34,585 nt of DNA from Candidatus Mediterraneibacter surreyensis (GCA_019118885.1 DWYB01000049.1:1-34585); one strand, 5' to 3'; numbered from the stretch's first letter, positions 7,873-16,481 are shown. Made by a program: numbers and translations. The notes: generated from the letters alone by a model not told the origin.

Positions 7873-8748
7873 TTATTCAAGGATTTCATTTACCTGTTCT
7901 AAAGAAATACCGCATTTCTCTGCAATTGCAGCGGGCTGAAAGCCTTGAGCCGAGAGCTTAAATACCTGCTTGGCAAGGGTGATTCCTTCGGAACGCCCCT
8001 CAGAACGACCTTCCGAGCGTCCGATCTGAATCCCCTCAGACTTTCCCTGGGCATTCGCTTCCTGTAATTCTTCTGATAATAATTCTTTTAAAGCATCGCA
8101 CATTTTTCGTTCAACCTCCATTTCTTTCCAGTTTGCACGTGTGATCAAATCCATGACAGCTTCATAGTCTTTTGAGTGTTTATGTTTTTCATATCTGGCA
8201 ACGAGACTGCGGATCTCAGTACCTGCTTTTAAGTCGGTGCGGAGATTTTGCAGCCAATAGTTTTCTTTTTCCGATAGTTTCGGTGTAAGCAAAAGCTGCA
8301 TCGGGATGGGATCACCTTTCAGATAATAGATTCCGTTACCCTTATCTTCTATAATGATTCCCCGCACATTTATAAGATGCCGGAACATTTCTCTGGGATA
8401 ATGGCTGCATACAAATGTGATCGTGAGCGTTTCCGGATCGATTTCTTTTACTTTGTCTGTGTCGGATTGATACAGGCAGGCATAGGCGTAAACTTTGTAA
8501 AAGTCATTGATACTCAGGTAATCGTCCGGGGATTTGTATTCTATGATATTGTGTTCTCTGAATATCTGGCCGATTGATTTTCGTATCGGAATATTTTTTA
8601 TCTTTTTGATCAAAAGGACATCCATCTGCAGCGGTTTTTTACCCAGAAGATATTCCTCGTGCATTTCCAGATATTTCATCTCATCCTGCAAGGTGATGCG
8701 CAGGGCGGCACTGAAGGCAGGATGCCATTGTAGTTTTGTTTTATCCAT
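7873..8748 (-). CDS. Rpn-like PD-(D/E)XK nuclease / transposase_31-type protein
   Basis: The 291-aa protein resembles the Rpn (recombination-promoting nuclease) and related PD-(D/E)XK proteins abundant in gut Firmicutes. Asp43 in QMDVLLIKK and the Glu70-Tyr-Lys72 pair in NIIEYKSPDDY fit the D...ExK nuclease core. A helical middle region follows, then a polar stretch with SEG/RSEG repeats at about residues 237-254 (GRSEGRSEGRSEG) and a short helix-turn-helix-like tail (264-290, FKLSAQGFQPAAIAEKCGIS...). AAGGAG on the minus strand (8753-8759 region) supports ATG at 8748. In E. coli Rpn proteins are DNA endonucleases linked to RecA-independent recombination; whether this one acts so is inference. 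No transposase, inverted repeats or target duplication are visible around it. Confidence 0.7.
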   Translation of the reverse strand: MDKTKLQWHPAFSAALRITLQDEMKYLEMHEEYLLGKKPLQMDVLLIKKIKNIPIRKSIGQIFREHNIIEYKSPDDYLSINDFYKVYAYACLYQSDTDKVKEIDPETLTITFVCSHYPREMFRHLINVRGIIIEDKGNGIYYLKGDPIPMQLLLTPKLSEKENYWLQNLRTDLKAGTEIRSLVARYEKHKHSKDYEAVMDLITRANWKEMEVERKMCDALKELLSEELQEANAQGKSEGIQIGRSEGRSEGRSEGITLAKQVFKLSAQGFQPAAIAEKCGISLEQVNEILE

Positions 8749-9080
8749 ATGTTCTCCTTAAGTATAATACGATAAGTTTCTTTTGCGCAATAATCCGATG
8801 ATTATTCTTCACATTATTTAGTATTCAATGGCATCACTCCGTTTCTTTGTTTGGATAAATTACTGCTGTGAGATACGCTCCGAAAGCGGAGCAAAGAATA
8901 AAGATACTTTAACTGAAAATCCTGAATGGAATTTCCCACATAAACCCTCACCCTGCTTTTGAGAAGCAGGTAAAGACAGAATAGCACAGACGGCATCCGG
9001 ACACAAGGGGAAATTGTCTTATATCAGATGCCGTCTTAAACGATCCGTTTTATGAAAATATATTATAGTAAAAAAGCGGG
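8749..9080. other. Gene-free interval with three hairpins
   Basis: No credible gene lies in these 332 bases. Three hairpins are visible: GCTCCG/CGGAGC (8877-8892), CCTGCTT/AAGCAGG (8952-8970), and AGACGGCATC/GATGCCGTCT (8988-8997/9027-9036) with further pairing inside. The last lies downstream of the minus-strand aminotransferase gene and could end its transcript, though its U-tract is poor. Confidence 0.5.
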
Positions 9081-10607
9081 TTACAATTGCTGTTTATAGT
9101 AACTGAAGAAATCAGCAATCTTCCCTGTTGCCTCTTTCAGCACCTCGATCCGGGGCAGATAAACCACGCGGAAATGATCCGGCTGTTCCCAGTTGAAACC
9201 GCCGCCGTGGATCAGGAGAATCTTTTTATCCCGGAGAAGATCAAGGGCAAACTGTTCGTCGTTCGTAATATTGAACCTTTTTACATCGATCTTCGGGAAG
9301 ATGTAGAAAGCAGCTTTTGGTTTCACAGCGCTGATGCCGGGGATATCGGTCAGTGCTTTGTAAATATAATCCCTCTGTTCGCGGACGCGTCCGCCTGGTT
9401 CGATATAGCCATGCACGCTCTGATGGCCGCCCAGCGCTGTCTGGACAATGGACTGCGCCGGGACGTTGGAGCAGAGCCGCATATTTGAGAGCATTTTAAG
9501 TCCTTCGATGTAATCTTTCGCGACTTTCTTGTTCCCGCTTAAGATCATCCAGCCGATGCGGAATCCCGCGATCATATGTGACTTGGACAGACCGCTGAAT
9601 GTGATACAGAAGAGATCCGGCGCAAGGGAAGCAATGGAAATGTGTTCTTCATCATCCATTACCAGCCTGTCATAAATTTCATCGGAAAAGATGATGAGCT
9701 GATGTTCTCTTGCCACATCGACGATTTTCTGAAGCACTTCTTTCGGATACAGCGCTCCGGTCGGGTTGTTGGGGTTGATGATAACGATGGCTTTCGTCCG
9801 GTCGGTGATCTTTCTGCGGATGTCGTCAATATCAGGATACCATTCCGACTGTTCATCACAAATATAATGCACAGCCTTTCCGCCGGCCAGTGTCGCACAG
9901 GCGGTCCACAGCGGATAATCCGGAGAGGGGATCAGGATCTCATCCCCGTCATCCAGCAGTGCTGACATACAGATGTTGATCAGTTCGCTGACACCGTTTC
10001 CGGTGTAGATATCCTCGATTGCGATGTTCGGGATGCCTTTCAGCTGTGCGTACTGCATGATTGCTTTTCTTGCGGAAAAAAGGCCCTGCGCATTGGAATA
10101 GCCTTCACATTCCGTCAATTGCTGCCGCATATCGTAGATAACTTCGTCCGGTGTGCGGAAACCGAACGGAGCGGGATTGCCGATGTTCAATTTCAGGATC
10201 TGCGTGCCGGATTCTTCCATCCGTGCAGCTTCATCGACAACCGGACCTCTTACATCGTATAAGACATTGTCGAGTTTTGAAGATTTTTTAAAAGTTCTCA
10301 TTTTTCTGTCCCCCATAACAGTATTATTTCTATGAATTGTGTGGATGCTGTTGCCTGAATCGCCGGCAGCAGCCTGTGCGTCTGCGGGTTCATCGCCCCG
10401 TAGCCAGTCTGCATCGACCTGAAGTGTATCTGCAAGAAAATGCAGGATATCGGGTCTTGGAAGAGTCTTGCCGCTTACATACTGGCTGATGTGGCTTTTG
10501 CCCAGCTTGACGCCATGTTCAGAAGCTGCACGGATCAGATCCACCTGCTTTTTCCCCTTCTGCGCCATAGAAGTTCTGAGGCGCTCTGCGAAAATTTCTT
10601 TAGACAT
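9081..10607 (-). CDS. XRE helix-turn-helix domain fused to AlaT-like class I aminotransferase
   Basis: The 508-aa protein joins a Cro/CI-type DNA-binding domain (residues 1-70: FAERLRTSMAQKGKKQVDLI ... KLGKSHISQYVSGKTLPRPD) to a PLP aminotransferase (about 104-508) close to alanine aminotransferase AlaT/AlaA. PLP-site residues are intact: Asn281 in NPNNPTGAL, Asp309 in SDEIYD, Lys342 in SGLSKSHM, Arg350. The start at 10607 is chosen because AAGGAG (10617-10622, minus) precedes it; upstream in-frame sequence to 10775 lacks a ribosome site and covers the promoter. An internal ATG (10299-10301, residue 103), preceded by GGGGGACAG, would give a normal-length AlaT lacking the DNA-binding domain. 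It may be an amino-acid-responsive autoregulator, like MocR/PdxR in principle but with an XRE instead of a GntR domain. It is divergent from clpB. Confidence 0.88.
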   Translation of the reverse strand: MSKEIFAERLRTSMAQKGKKQVDLIRAASEHGVKLGKSHISQYVSGKTLPRPDILHFLADTLQVDADWLRGDEPADAQAAAGDSGNSIHTIHRNNTVMGDRKMRTFKKSSKLDNVLYDVRGPVVDEAARMEESGTQILKLNIGNPAPFGFRTPDEVIYDMRQQLTECEGYSNAQGLFSARKAIMQYAQLKGIPNIAIEDIYTGNGVSELINICMSALLDDGDEILIPSPDYPLWTACATLAGGKAVHYICDEQSEWYPDIDDIRRKITDRTKAIVIINPNNPTGALYPKEVLQKIVDVAREHQLIIFSDEIYDRLVMDDEEHISIASLAPDLFCITFSGLSKSHMIAGFRIGWMILSGNKKVAKDYIEGLKMLSNMRLCSNVPAQSIVQTALGGHQSVHGYIEPGGRVREQRDYIYKALTDIPGISAVKPKAAFYIFPKIDVKRFNITNDEQFALDLLRDKKILLIHGGGFNWEQPDHFRVVYLPRIEVLKEATGKIADFFSYYKQQL

Positions 10608-10637
10608 TATCTTTATCTCCTTGAATTCAAAAATAAG

Positions 10638-10739
10638 AAGTTCAATTTGCACTGATGGTACTATAACATGAAGAACAAAAAAGTTCAATATAATTGGCGA
10701 AAGTTCAAAAAAATTTTCGGTACATACTAAAAGTTCAAT
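10638..10739. repeat. Four AAGTTCAA(T) repeats, candidate operator array
   Basis: AAGTTCAAT occurs at 10638-10646, 10681-10689 and 10731-10739, and AAGTTCAAA at 10701-10709, all in the same orientation. Start-to-start spacings are 43, 20 and 30 nt, so the last three lie on one face of the helix. One overlaps the -35 of the minus-strand promoter and one lies in its transcribed leader. The fused XRE domain is the natural candidate to bind them; that is inference. Confidence 0.6.
10660..10688 (-). promoter_or_regulatory. Promoter of the HTH-aminotransferase gene
   Basis: On the minus strand TTGAAC (10688-10683), a 17-nt spacer and TATAGT (10665-10660) form a sigma-A promoter. The -35 hexamer lies inside one of the AAGTTCAAT repeats, so a protein bound to the repeat would block RNA polymerase. 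Confidence 0.7.
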
Positions 10740-10793
10740 TTTTTGTGATTTGAATGCCGGGCAAGAAACGAACATTTATAAATAAAAAATAAA

Positions 10794-10820
10794 TTAGCAC
10801 TCATATCTTGACGTGGCTAA
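10794..10820 (+). promoter_or_regulatory. Degenerate CIRCE (HrcA operator) upstream of clpB
   Basis: TTAGCACTC (10794-10802), a 9-nt spacer and CGTGGCTAA (10812-10820) match the 9-9-9 layout of CIRCE. The left arm is perfect; in the right arm only the outer GCTAA half is kept. It overlaps the clpB -35, so HrcA binding would repress. Heat-shock control of clpB by HrcA is known in some Firmicutes. Confidence 0.6.
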
Positions 10821-10836
10821 CAACTTTTGCTATATT
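10808..10836 (+). promoter_or_regulatory. Sigma-A promoter of clpB
   Basis: TTGACG (10808-10813), a 17-nt spacer and TATATT (10831-10836) give a near-consensus promoter about 110 nt before the clpB start. It is interleaved with the CIRCE-like site. Confidence 0.78.
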
Positions 10837-10946
10837 ACTACTAGAACACGAAAACAAAGTAGTGTCTGCTGATCTGCCCGCCGCAATGGGACAGAGTTAT
10901 GAATCCGGGCGATATCGGGCAGACTTCATTGAAGGAGGGAACAGCC

Positions 10947-13559
10947 ATGAATATTAATAAATTTACACAGAATTCATTACAGGCTGTACAGAACTGCGAG
11001 AAGATCGCCGCAGATAACGGCAATCAGGAACTGGCTCAGGAGCATCTGCTCTATGCGCTGCTGACGCAGGACGACAGTCTGATTTTAAAATTGCTTGAAA
11101 AAATGAGTATCCAGGGACAGCTCTTCATCAACAGTGTGGAGCAGATGATCGGTAAGCGGCCGAAAGTCCAGGGCGGTCAGGCTTACGTGGGACAGGATCT
11201 CAACAATGTCCTCATCCATGCAGAGGATGAGGCGAAACAGATGGGAGACGAGTATGTGTCCGTCGAGCACCTGTTCCTTGCCCTGTTAAAATATGCAAGT
11301 AAAGATATGAAACAGCTTTTCCGTGAGTATGGAATCAGCCGTGAGGGATTCCTGCACGCGCTTTCTACGGTGCGGGGAAACCAGCGGGTGACCAGTGATA
11401 ATCCGGAGGCGACCTATGATACTTTAAATAAATACGGACAGGATCTTGTAGAGCGCGCAAGAGAGCAGAAGCTTGATCCGGTCATCGGCCGTGATGAGGA
11501 GATCCGTAATGTGATCCGGATCCTTTCCCGTAAGACGAAGAACAACCCGGTGCTGATTGGTGAACCCGGCGTCGGTAAAACGGCAGTCGTAGAAGGGCTG
11601 GCGCAGCGTATCGTCAGCGGAGATGTACCGGAAGGCCTGAAAGAAAAGACGATCTTTTCTCTTGATATGGGAGCTCTTGTCGCCGGTGCGAAATACCGGG
11701 GCGAGTTTGAGGAACGTCTGAAAGCGGTACTTGAGGAAGTGAAGAACAGTGACGGTAAGATCATCCTGTTTATCGATGAGTTGCACACGATTGTTGGTGC
11801 GGGCAAGACAGACGGCGCCATGGACGCCGGCAATATGTTAAAGCCTATGCTGGCGAGAGGCGAGCTGCACTGTATCGGCGCTACAACGCTGGATGAATAC
11901 CGTGAATATATTGAGAAAGACGCGGCTCTGGAACGTCGTTTCCAGCCGGTCATGGTAGACGAGCCGACAGTGGAGGATGCGATTTCCATCCTGCGTGGTC
12001 TGAAAGAACGCTATGAAGTATTCCATGGAGTAAAGATCACGGACAGCGCGCTTGTTGCGGCAGCCACTCTTTCGAACCGTTATATCTCTGACCGTTTCCT
12101 GCCGGATAAGGCTATCGACCTTGTAGATGAGGCATGTGCCCTGATCAAGACAGAGCTTGACTCCATGCCGACGGAACTGGATGAGCTGAGACGTAAGGTT
12201 ATGCAGCTCGAGATCGAGGAGTCGGCGCTCAAGAAAGAGGAAGACCGTCTGAGCAAAGAGCGTCTGGAACATCTGCAGGAAGAACTGGCTGACTTAAAAG
12301 AGCAGTACGCGAATAAGAAAGTACAGTGGGAGAATGAGAAGAAATCCGTTGAACGGGTTCAGAAGATCCGTGAGGAGATCGAGCAGGTCAACAAAGACAT
12401 CCAGAAAGCCCAGAGAGAGTATGATCTGAACAAAGCTGCCGAATTACAGTACGGCAGACTGCCTCAGCTCCAGAAACAACTGGAAGAAGAGGAAGAGAAG
12501 GTAAAAGCAAAGGATCTTTCCCTTGTCCATGAGGCGGTTACTGAGGATGAGATCGCGCGTATCGTTTCACGCTGGACAGGAATACCGGTAGCAAAACTGA
12601 ACGAGAGCGAGAGAAATAAGACTCTTCATCTTGCTGATGAGCTGCACAAACGTGTGGTTGGTCAGGATGAAGGTGTTGAACTCGTAACAGAAGCAATCAT
12701 CCGTTCCAAAGCGGGAATCAAGGATCCGAGCAAACCGATCGGTTCGTTCCTGTTCTTAGGACCTACCGGAGTCGGTAAGACAGAGCTCGCTAAAGCACTG
12801 GCGCAGAGCCTGTTCGATGATGAGAACAATATGGTGCGTATTGATATGAGTGAGTACATGGAGAAATATTCCGTGTCCCGTCTGATCGGAGCGCCGCCGG
12901 GATATGTAGGATACGATGAAGGCGGACAGCTTACGGAGGCAGTCCGGAGAAAACCGTATTCTGTTGTGCTTTTCGATGAAGTTGAAAAAGCGCATCCGGA
13001 CGTATTTAACGTACTGCTTCAGGTGCTTGACGACGGACGTATCACAGACTCTCAGGGAAGAACCGTGGACTTTAAGAATACGATTCTGATCATGACGTCT
13101 AATATCGGGGCAAGCTATCTGCTGGAAGGCATCCATGATGACGGCTCTATAGACGAACAGAGTCAGGAGATGGTCATGAACGACCTGAAAGCCCACTTCA
13201 GACCGGAATTCCTGAACCGTCTGGATGAAATAATTATGTTCAAGCCATTGACGAAACAGAATATCCGTGCCATTATTGACTTACTGATAGCAGATGTCAA
13301 CAAACGGCTGGCGGAGAAAGAGCTGACCATCGAACTGACAGATGCAGCAAAAGACTTCGTAGTAGAAGGCGGCTACGACCCGATGTACGGTGCAAGACCG
13401 CTGAAGAGATATCTGCAGAAGAATGTTGAGACGCTGGCGGCAAGACTGATCCTTGCCGGAAATGTTGGCAGGGAAGATACGATCCTGATCGATGCGAAAG
13501 ATGGAAAACTGACAGCAGAAGTGAAAGGTCAGGTCGTTGCAACGGAGACCGTTTCCTGA
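10947..13559 (+). CDS. clpB: ATP-dependent chaperone ClpB
   Basis: ClpB is a hexameric AAA+ disaggregase that works with DnaK to recover proteins from aggregates. The 870-aa protein has the Clp N domain (1-145), NBD1 with Walker A GEPGVGKT at 205-212 and Walker B FIDELHT, the long coiled-coil M domain (about 400-525) that distinguishes ClpB from ClpA/ClpC, and NBD2 with Walker A GPTGVGKT at 605-612. The start is ATG 10947, with AAGGAGG at 10932-10938 and the standard opening [14 protein letters not shown]; an in-frame ATG at 10899 would add 16 residues without a ribosome site. A CIRCE-like site and sigma-A promoter lie upstream. dinB follows 32 nt later and may be co-transcribed. Confidence 0.98.
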   Translation: MNINKFTQNSLQAVQNCEKIAADNGNQELAQEHLLYALLTQDDSLILKLLEKMSIQGQLFINSVEQMIGKRPKVQGGQAYVGQDLNNVLIHAEDEAKQMGDEYVSVEHLFLALLKYASKDMKQLFREYGISREGFLHALSTVRGNQRVTSDNPEATYDTLNKYGQDLVERAREQKLDPVIGRDEEIRNVIRILSRKTKNNPVLIGEPGVGKTAVVEGLAQRIVSGDVPEGLKEKTIFSLDMGALVAGAKYRGEFEERLKAVLEEVKNSDGKIILFIDELHTIVGAGKTDGAMDAGNMLKPMLARGELHCIGATTLDEYREYIEKDAALERRFQPVMVDEPTVEDAISILRGLKERYEVFHGVKITDSALVAAATLSNRYISDRFLPDKAIDLVDEACALIKTELDSMPTELDELRRKVMQLEIEESALKKEEDRLSKERLEHLQEELADLKEQYANKKVQWENEKKSVERVQKIREEIEQVNKDIQKAQREYDLNKAAELQYGRLPQLQKQLEEEEEKVKAKDLSLVHEAVTEDEIARIVSRWTGIPVAKLNESERNKTLHLADELHKRVVGQDEGVELVTEAIIRSKAGIKDPSKPIGSFLFLGPTGVGKTELAKALAQSLFDDENNMVRIDMSEYMEKYSVSRLIGAPPGYVGYDEGGQLTEAVRRKPYSVVLFDEVEKAHPDVFNVLLQVLDDGRITDSQGRTVDFKNTILIMTSNIGASYLLEGIHDDGSIDEQSQEMVMNDLKAHFRPEFLNRLDEIIMFKPLTKQNIRAIIDLLIADVNKRLAEKELTIELTDAAKDFVVEGGYDPMYGARPLKRYLQKNVETLAARLILAGNVGREDTILIDAKDGKLTAEVKGQVVATETVS

Positions 13560-13591
13560 TGCCGAAGCCGGCGTGAAAGGACGATATTCGG

Positions 13592-14809
13592 ATGGCACCC
13601 ATCATCTTTCATATAGATGTAAATTCAGCATATTTAAGCTGGACTGCAGTGGAACAACTGAAAAACGGAGCCGTAGTGGATCTGCGCGAGATACCGGCGA
13701 TCATCGGCGGGGACCAGAAATCCCGCCATGGCGTGGTGCTCGCAAAATCCCCTGCGGCGAAACGATATGGCATCCGCACGGGGGAACCTGTTGCGAATGC
13801 CTTTCGTAAGTGCCCGAATCTTGCAATGTATCCCCCGGATCACAAAATGTACCGGGAGAAGAGCAGGAGACTGATGGAGTACCTTCGGACATTTACGAAA
13901 GAGATCGAACAGGTGAGCGTAGACGAGTGTTACATGGATTTCACAGGAATTGCAGACCGGTGGAATTCTCCTGTGGACGGGGCGGTGGAGATAAAAGACG
14001 GAATAAAGGAGCGTTTTGGCTTTACCGTGAATATCGGAATCTCTACAAATAAACTTCTGGCGAAGATGGCTTCTGACTTTGAGAAGCCTGACCGGATTCA
14101 TACGCTCTATCCCGAGGAGATAAAGGAGAAGATGTGGCCGCTGCCTATCGGTGAACTCTACATGGCGGGGAAATCCAGCGTAGAGGTACTGAAAAAATTA
14201 GAAATCAATACGATAGGTGATCTGGCACAGGCGGACTTGAAGCTGATCATGCTCCATCTGAAGAGCCACGGGAAGATGTTGTGGGAATTTGCCAACGGCA
14301 TCGGAACTTCGGTAGTCCAGTCAGAGCCGGATGAGGCGAAAGGAATCGGAAATTCCACAACTCTCAGTGAAGACGCAGCGACAATGGAGGAAATCCGGCC
14401 GGTATTTGAGCGGCTTGCGCAGAGTGTAGGAGGACGGCTTAAGAAAGCGGAAAAGAAAGCCGGTATGGTCAGCATGGAGATCAAATATTACGATTTCCGG
14501 ACGGTGTCTCATCAGATACAGCTGGATAAGCCGGCCAATGATCCGGAAGTGCTCAAAGAGACTGCCTGCAGCCTGTTCCTTGAAGTGTGGAGCGGGGAGC
14601 CGGTGCGGCTGCTGGGAATCCGGACTTCCAAGCTTATCGATGAAGCAGCGCCGGAACAGCTCTCTATCTTTGATATCGAGATACCGAAAGAACCGGATGA
14701 GAAACATAAACGGCTGAAGAAAGCCATGGATGAGATTAACGGAAGATTTGGGGATGGCGCTGTCATGAAAGCTAGCCTGATGCCGAAGAAACCGCATGAT
14801 AAAGGTTAA
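13592..14809 (+). CDS. dinB: Y-family DNA polymerase (DinB/Pol IV-like)
   Basis: This is a translesion polymerase that copies damaged DNA with low fidelity. The 405-aa protein has the metal-binding carboxylates Asp9 (in FHIDVNSAY) and Asp111-Glu112 (in SVDECYMD), palm and thumb with GISTNKLLAKMAS, and a beta-clamp-binding peptide QLSIFD at 356-361 near the carboxy end. Tyr14, five residues after Asp9, is in the steric-gate position, a Tyr rather than the Phe of E. coli Pol IV. AAAGGA near 13576-13581 supports ATG 13592. No LexA box is evident in the short gap after clpB, so expression from the clpB transcript is possible. Confidence 0.92.
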   Translation: MAPIIFHIDVNSAYLSWTAVEQLKNGAVVDLREIPAIIGGDQKSRHGVVLAKSPAAKRYGIRTGEPVANAFRKCPNLAMYPPDHKMYREKSRRLMEYLRTFTKEIEQVSVDECYMDFTGIADRWNSPVDGAVEIKDGIKERFGFTVNIGISTNKLLAKMASDFEKPDRIHTLYPEEIKEKMWPLPIGELYMAGKSSVEVLKKLEINTIGDLAQADLKLIMLHLKSHGKMLWEFANGIGTSVVQSEPDEAKGIGNSTTLSEDAATMEEIRPVFERLAQSVGGRLKKAEKKAGMVSMEIKYYDFRTVSHQIQLDKPANDPEVLKETACSLFLEVWSGEPVRLLGIRTSKLIDEAAPEQLSIFDIEIPKEPDEKHKRLKKAMDEINGRFGDGAVMKASLMPKKPHDKG

Positions 14810-14826
14810 GTGGGGAATATATTGAG

Positions 14827-15840
14827 ATGAAAGAGAAAAATTATAATCTGGAACTGGTCAGGATGGTGTCTTTCGTTCTGGTCATAGCAATCCACGTAAG
14901 CAACTATTTCTGCCGGGCTTTCGGTGAGATCCCTCAGGGAGAATATCTCTTTTCGCTTGTGATCGACACAGTGGCAAGGCTCAGCGTGCCCTGTTTTTTT
15001 ATGATATCCGGAGCGCTGCTGCTGGGGAGAGAAGAACCTCTTCACAAACATGTCAGACGTCTGATCCGTTTCCTGACAGCTCTGATTGTATGGAGTGTGA
15101 TTTACTATCTGTGGAATACTTTCTATATGGGAACATCTTATGATTTAAAGGAGATTCTTTATGTGCCGACAGAAGCACATCTATGGTATCTGTATGCCAT
15201 GATCCCGATCTATCTTGTGCTTCCTTTCCTGCAGGTAATGTGCCGGCATATGAATCTCAGACTGGAACAGGCATTTCTCGTTGTGACAACAGGAGCGGTA
15301 CTGATGAATTACGGACTGTGGCTGTTCGGAGCAGAGGCTTACTATGATCTGCCGCTTGTCGGAGACAGAATCTACGCTTATTATGTATTTCTTGGATACT
15401 ATATTTATAAGTACAGGCGTCATATCCGCCTGAGCCAGAGGACTGCGATGATCATCTGTCTCATAAGCCTTGCAGCGGCCTTTGGAACAACATGGGGAGT
15501 GACAGAAATGTATGGAAGGCACTACGAAGGAGTGCTGACCTATGCATGCCCGTTCATTGCACTGGCTTCCGCCATGTTTTTCCTGTTCATGCTGCGCCTT
15601 GGAAATGCGCATATCAGACCGGGAGAACGGGCCAAAAAAGTGATCGACCTGTTCTGCGGATGTTCCTTTGGCATCTATCTGATCCATATTTTGTTTCTCG
15701 ATAACTACAAGAAATATATGGAGCCGTATGACCTGTCTGCCTGGATCGCAGTGCCCGGACTGATCATAGTGATCGCGATTGTATCTTTTGCCTGCATATG
15801 GATCATACGCAGAACAAAAATCGGGAGGAAGATCACATAA
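14827..15840 (+). CDS. Membrane acyltransferase (acyltransferase-3 family, OafA/WecH type)
   Basis: The 337-aa protein is a multi-pass membrane acyltransferase of the PF01757 type, which transfers acetyl or other acyl groups to surface polysaccharide or lipid acceptors. It shows about ten hydrophobic segments, a His in the first one (LVIAIHVSNYF) and the family motif ARLSVPCFFMISGALLL at about residues 50-66. The carboxy end is basic (IIRRTKIGRKIT), as usual for the cytoplasmic tail. The start at 14827 has only a weak ribosome site (GGGGAA at 14812-14817) and is 17 nt after dinB. The acceptor cannot be told from the sequence. Confidence 0.88.
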   Translation: MKEKNYNLELVRMVSFVLVIAIHVSNYFCRAFGEIPQGEYLFSLVIDTVARLSVPCFFMISGALLLGREEPLHKHVRRLIRFLTALIVWSVIYYLWNTFYMGTSYDLKEILYVPTEAHLWYLYAMIPIYLVLPFLQVMCRHMNLRLEQAFLVVTTGAVLMNYGLWLFGAEAYYDLPLVGDRIYAYYVFLGYYIYKYRRHIRLSQRTAMIICLISLAAAFGTTWGVTEMYGRHYEGVLTYACPFIALASAMFFLFMLRLGNAHIRPGERAKKVIDLFCGCSFGIYLIHILFLDNYKKYMEPYDLSAWIAVPGLIIVIAIVSFACIWIIRRTKIGRKIT

Positions 15841-15899
15841 GCTTTTCCGGAATCTGACAAATAAACACGAATCTTAAGAAATTCTTTGGAATCTTATAT
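15841..15899. other. Spacer after the acyltransferase gene with a single copy of the AAACACGAAT motif
   Basis: AAACACGAAT at 15863-15872 is the reverse complement of ATTCGTGTTT, the core found at the ends of the structured elements at 22143-22935 and 32322-33006. No partner copy is seen nearby. The rest of this short spacer shows nothing I can name. Confidence 0.45.
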
Positions 15900-15955
15900 C
15901 AGCCCCCTTTAGATTTACAGGATATCCTGTAATCATGAAAGGGGGCTGTATTTTT
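15900..15955 (+). terminator. Strong hairpin with U-tract ending at the dedA start codon
   Basis: CAGCCCCCTTT (15900-15910) pairs with AAAGGGGGCTG (15938-15948), and the interior continues as a second near-perfect palindrome (TACAGGATATCCTGTA, 15915-15930 region). TATTTTTT follows directly and runs into the dedA ATG at 15957. It is a convincing terminator for the acyltransferase transcript, and it also buries the only purine-rich ribosome site of dedA (AAAGGGGG). Confidence 0.85.
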
Positions 15956-15956
15956 T

Positions 15957-16466
15957 ATGAACATATCTGAACTTACCCATTATTTTCTCCAATACGGTGC
16001 TTTTTTCATTTATCTGATCGTACTGTTGGAATATCTGAATCTTCCGGGTTTTCCCGCCGGCGTTATCATGCCGCTTGCCGGAATCTGGGCAGCGCAGGGA
16101 GAGATCAGTTTTCCGGTTGTAATGATACTGACGGTGGCGGCGGGACTTACCGGGAGCTGGGCGCTCTACCTGCTGGGGAGATACGGCGGAAACAAGGTGC
16201 TCGGTTTTTATTTCAGGAAATTTCCGAAACATCAGCCTGTGATTGAAGAAAAGATGAGCTATCTGAGAGAGAAAGGTTGTATCGGCGTATTTGTGAGTAA
16301 ACTTCTTCCCATGGTGCGCACCCTCATCTCGATCCCGGCAGGTATGGTGAAAATGGATTTCGCCAAATATACAGTGAGTTCCGTGTGCGGCATATTCTTA
16401 TGGAATCTGACATTTGTCGGAGCAGGATATTTTTTCGGCGATGCGGCCATTAATTTCTTTACGTAG
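15957..16466 (+). CDS. DedA family membrane protein (SNARE-associated/VTT fold)
   Basis: DedA proteins are inner-membrane transporters or flippases; characterised members recycle undecaprenyl phosphate or phosphatidylethanolamine, or act in drug and ion tolerance. The 169-aa protein shows the family order: an amphipathic start (LTHYFLQYGAFFIYLIVLLE), NLPGFPAGVIMPLAGIWA, and the basic motif VSKLLPMVRTLISIPAGMVKM with the conserved Arg. The start is M1 because homologues begin similarly, although the ribosome site is inside a hairpin. It lies 15 nt before a lipid-type glycosyltransferase, so a role in lipid-linked precursor movement is plausible. Confidence 0.9.
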   Translation: MNISELTHYFLQYGAFFIYLIVLLEYLNLPGFPAGVIMPLAGIWAAQGEISFPVVMILTVAAGLTGSWALYLLGRYGGNKVLGFYFRKFPKHQPVIEEKMSYLREKGCIGVFVSKLLPMVRTLISIPAGMVKMDFAKYTVSSVCGIFLWNLTFVGAGYFFGDAAINFFT

Positions 16467-16481
16467 GAGAGGGGAGCAATT

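Noticed and set aside
7829-8766. Insertion sequence around the Rpn-like gene
   Set aside because: No terminal inverted repeats or target-site duplication could be found; the flanking hairpin is an ordinary terminator for gatB.
8761-8790. Minus-strand TTGCGC-N18-TATACT as promoter for the Rpn-like gene
   Set aside because: The predicted transcript start would fall within the ribosome binding site, so the promoter is doubtful.
8814-8996. Minus-strand frame of 60 codons in the gap before the aminotransferase
   Set aside because: No ribosome site; overlaps three hairpins.
10608-10775. Upstream in-frame extension of the HTH-aminotransferase to an ATG at 10775
   Set aside because: It covers the promoter and operator repeats, is hydrophobic and unlike the XRE family, and has no ribosome site; ATG 10607 has AAGGAG.
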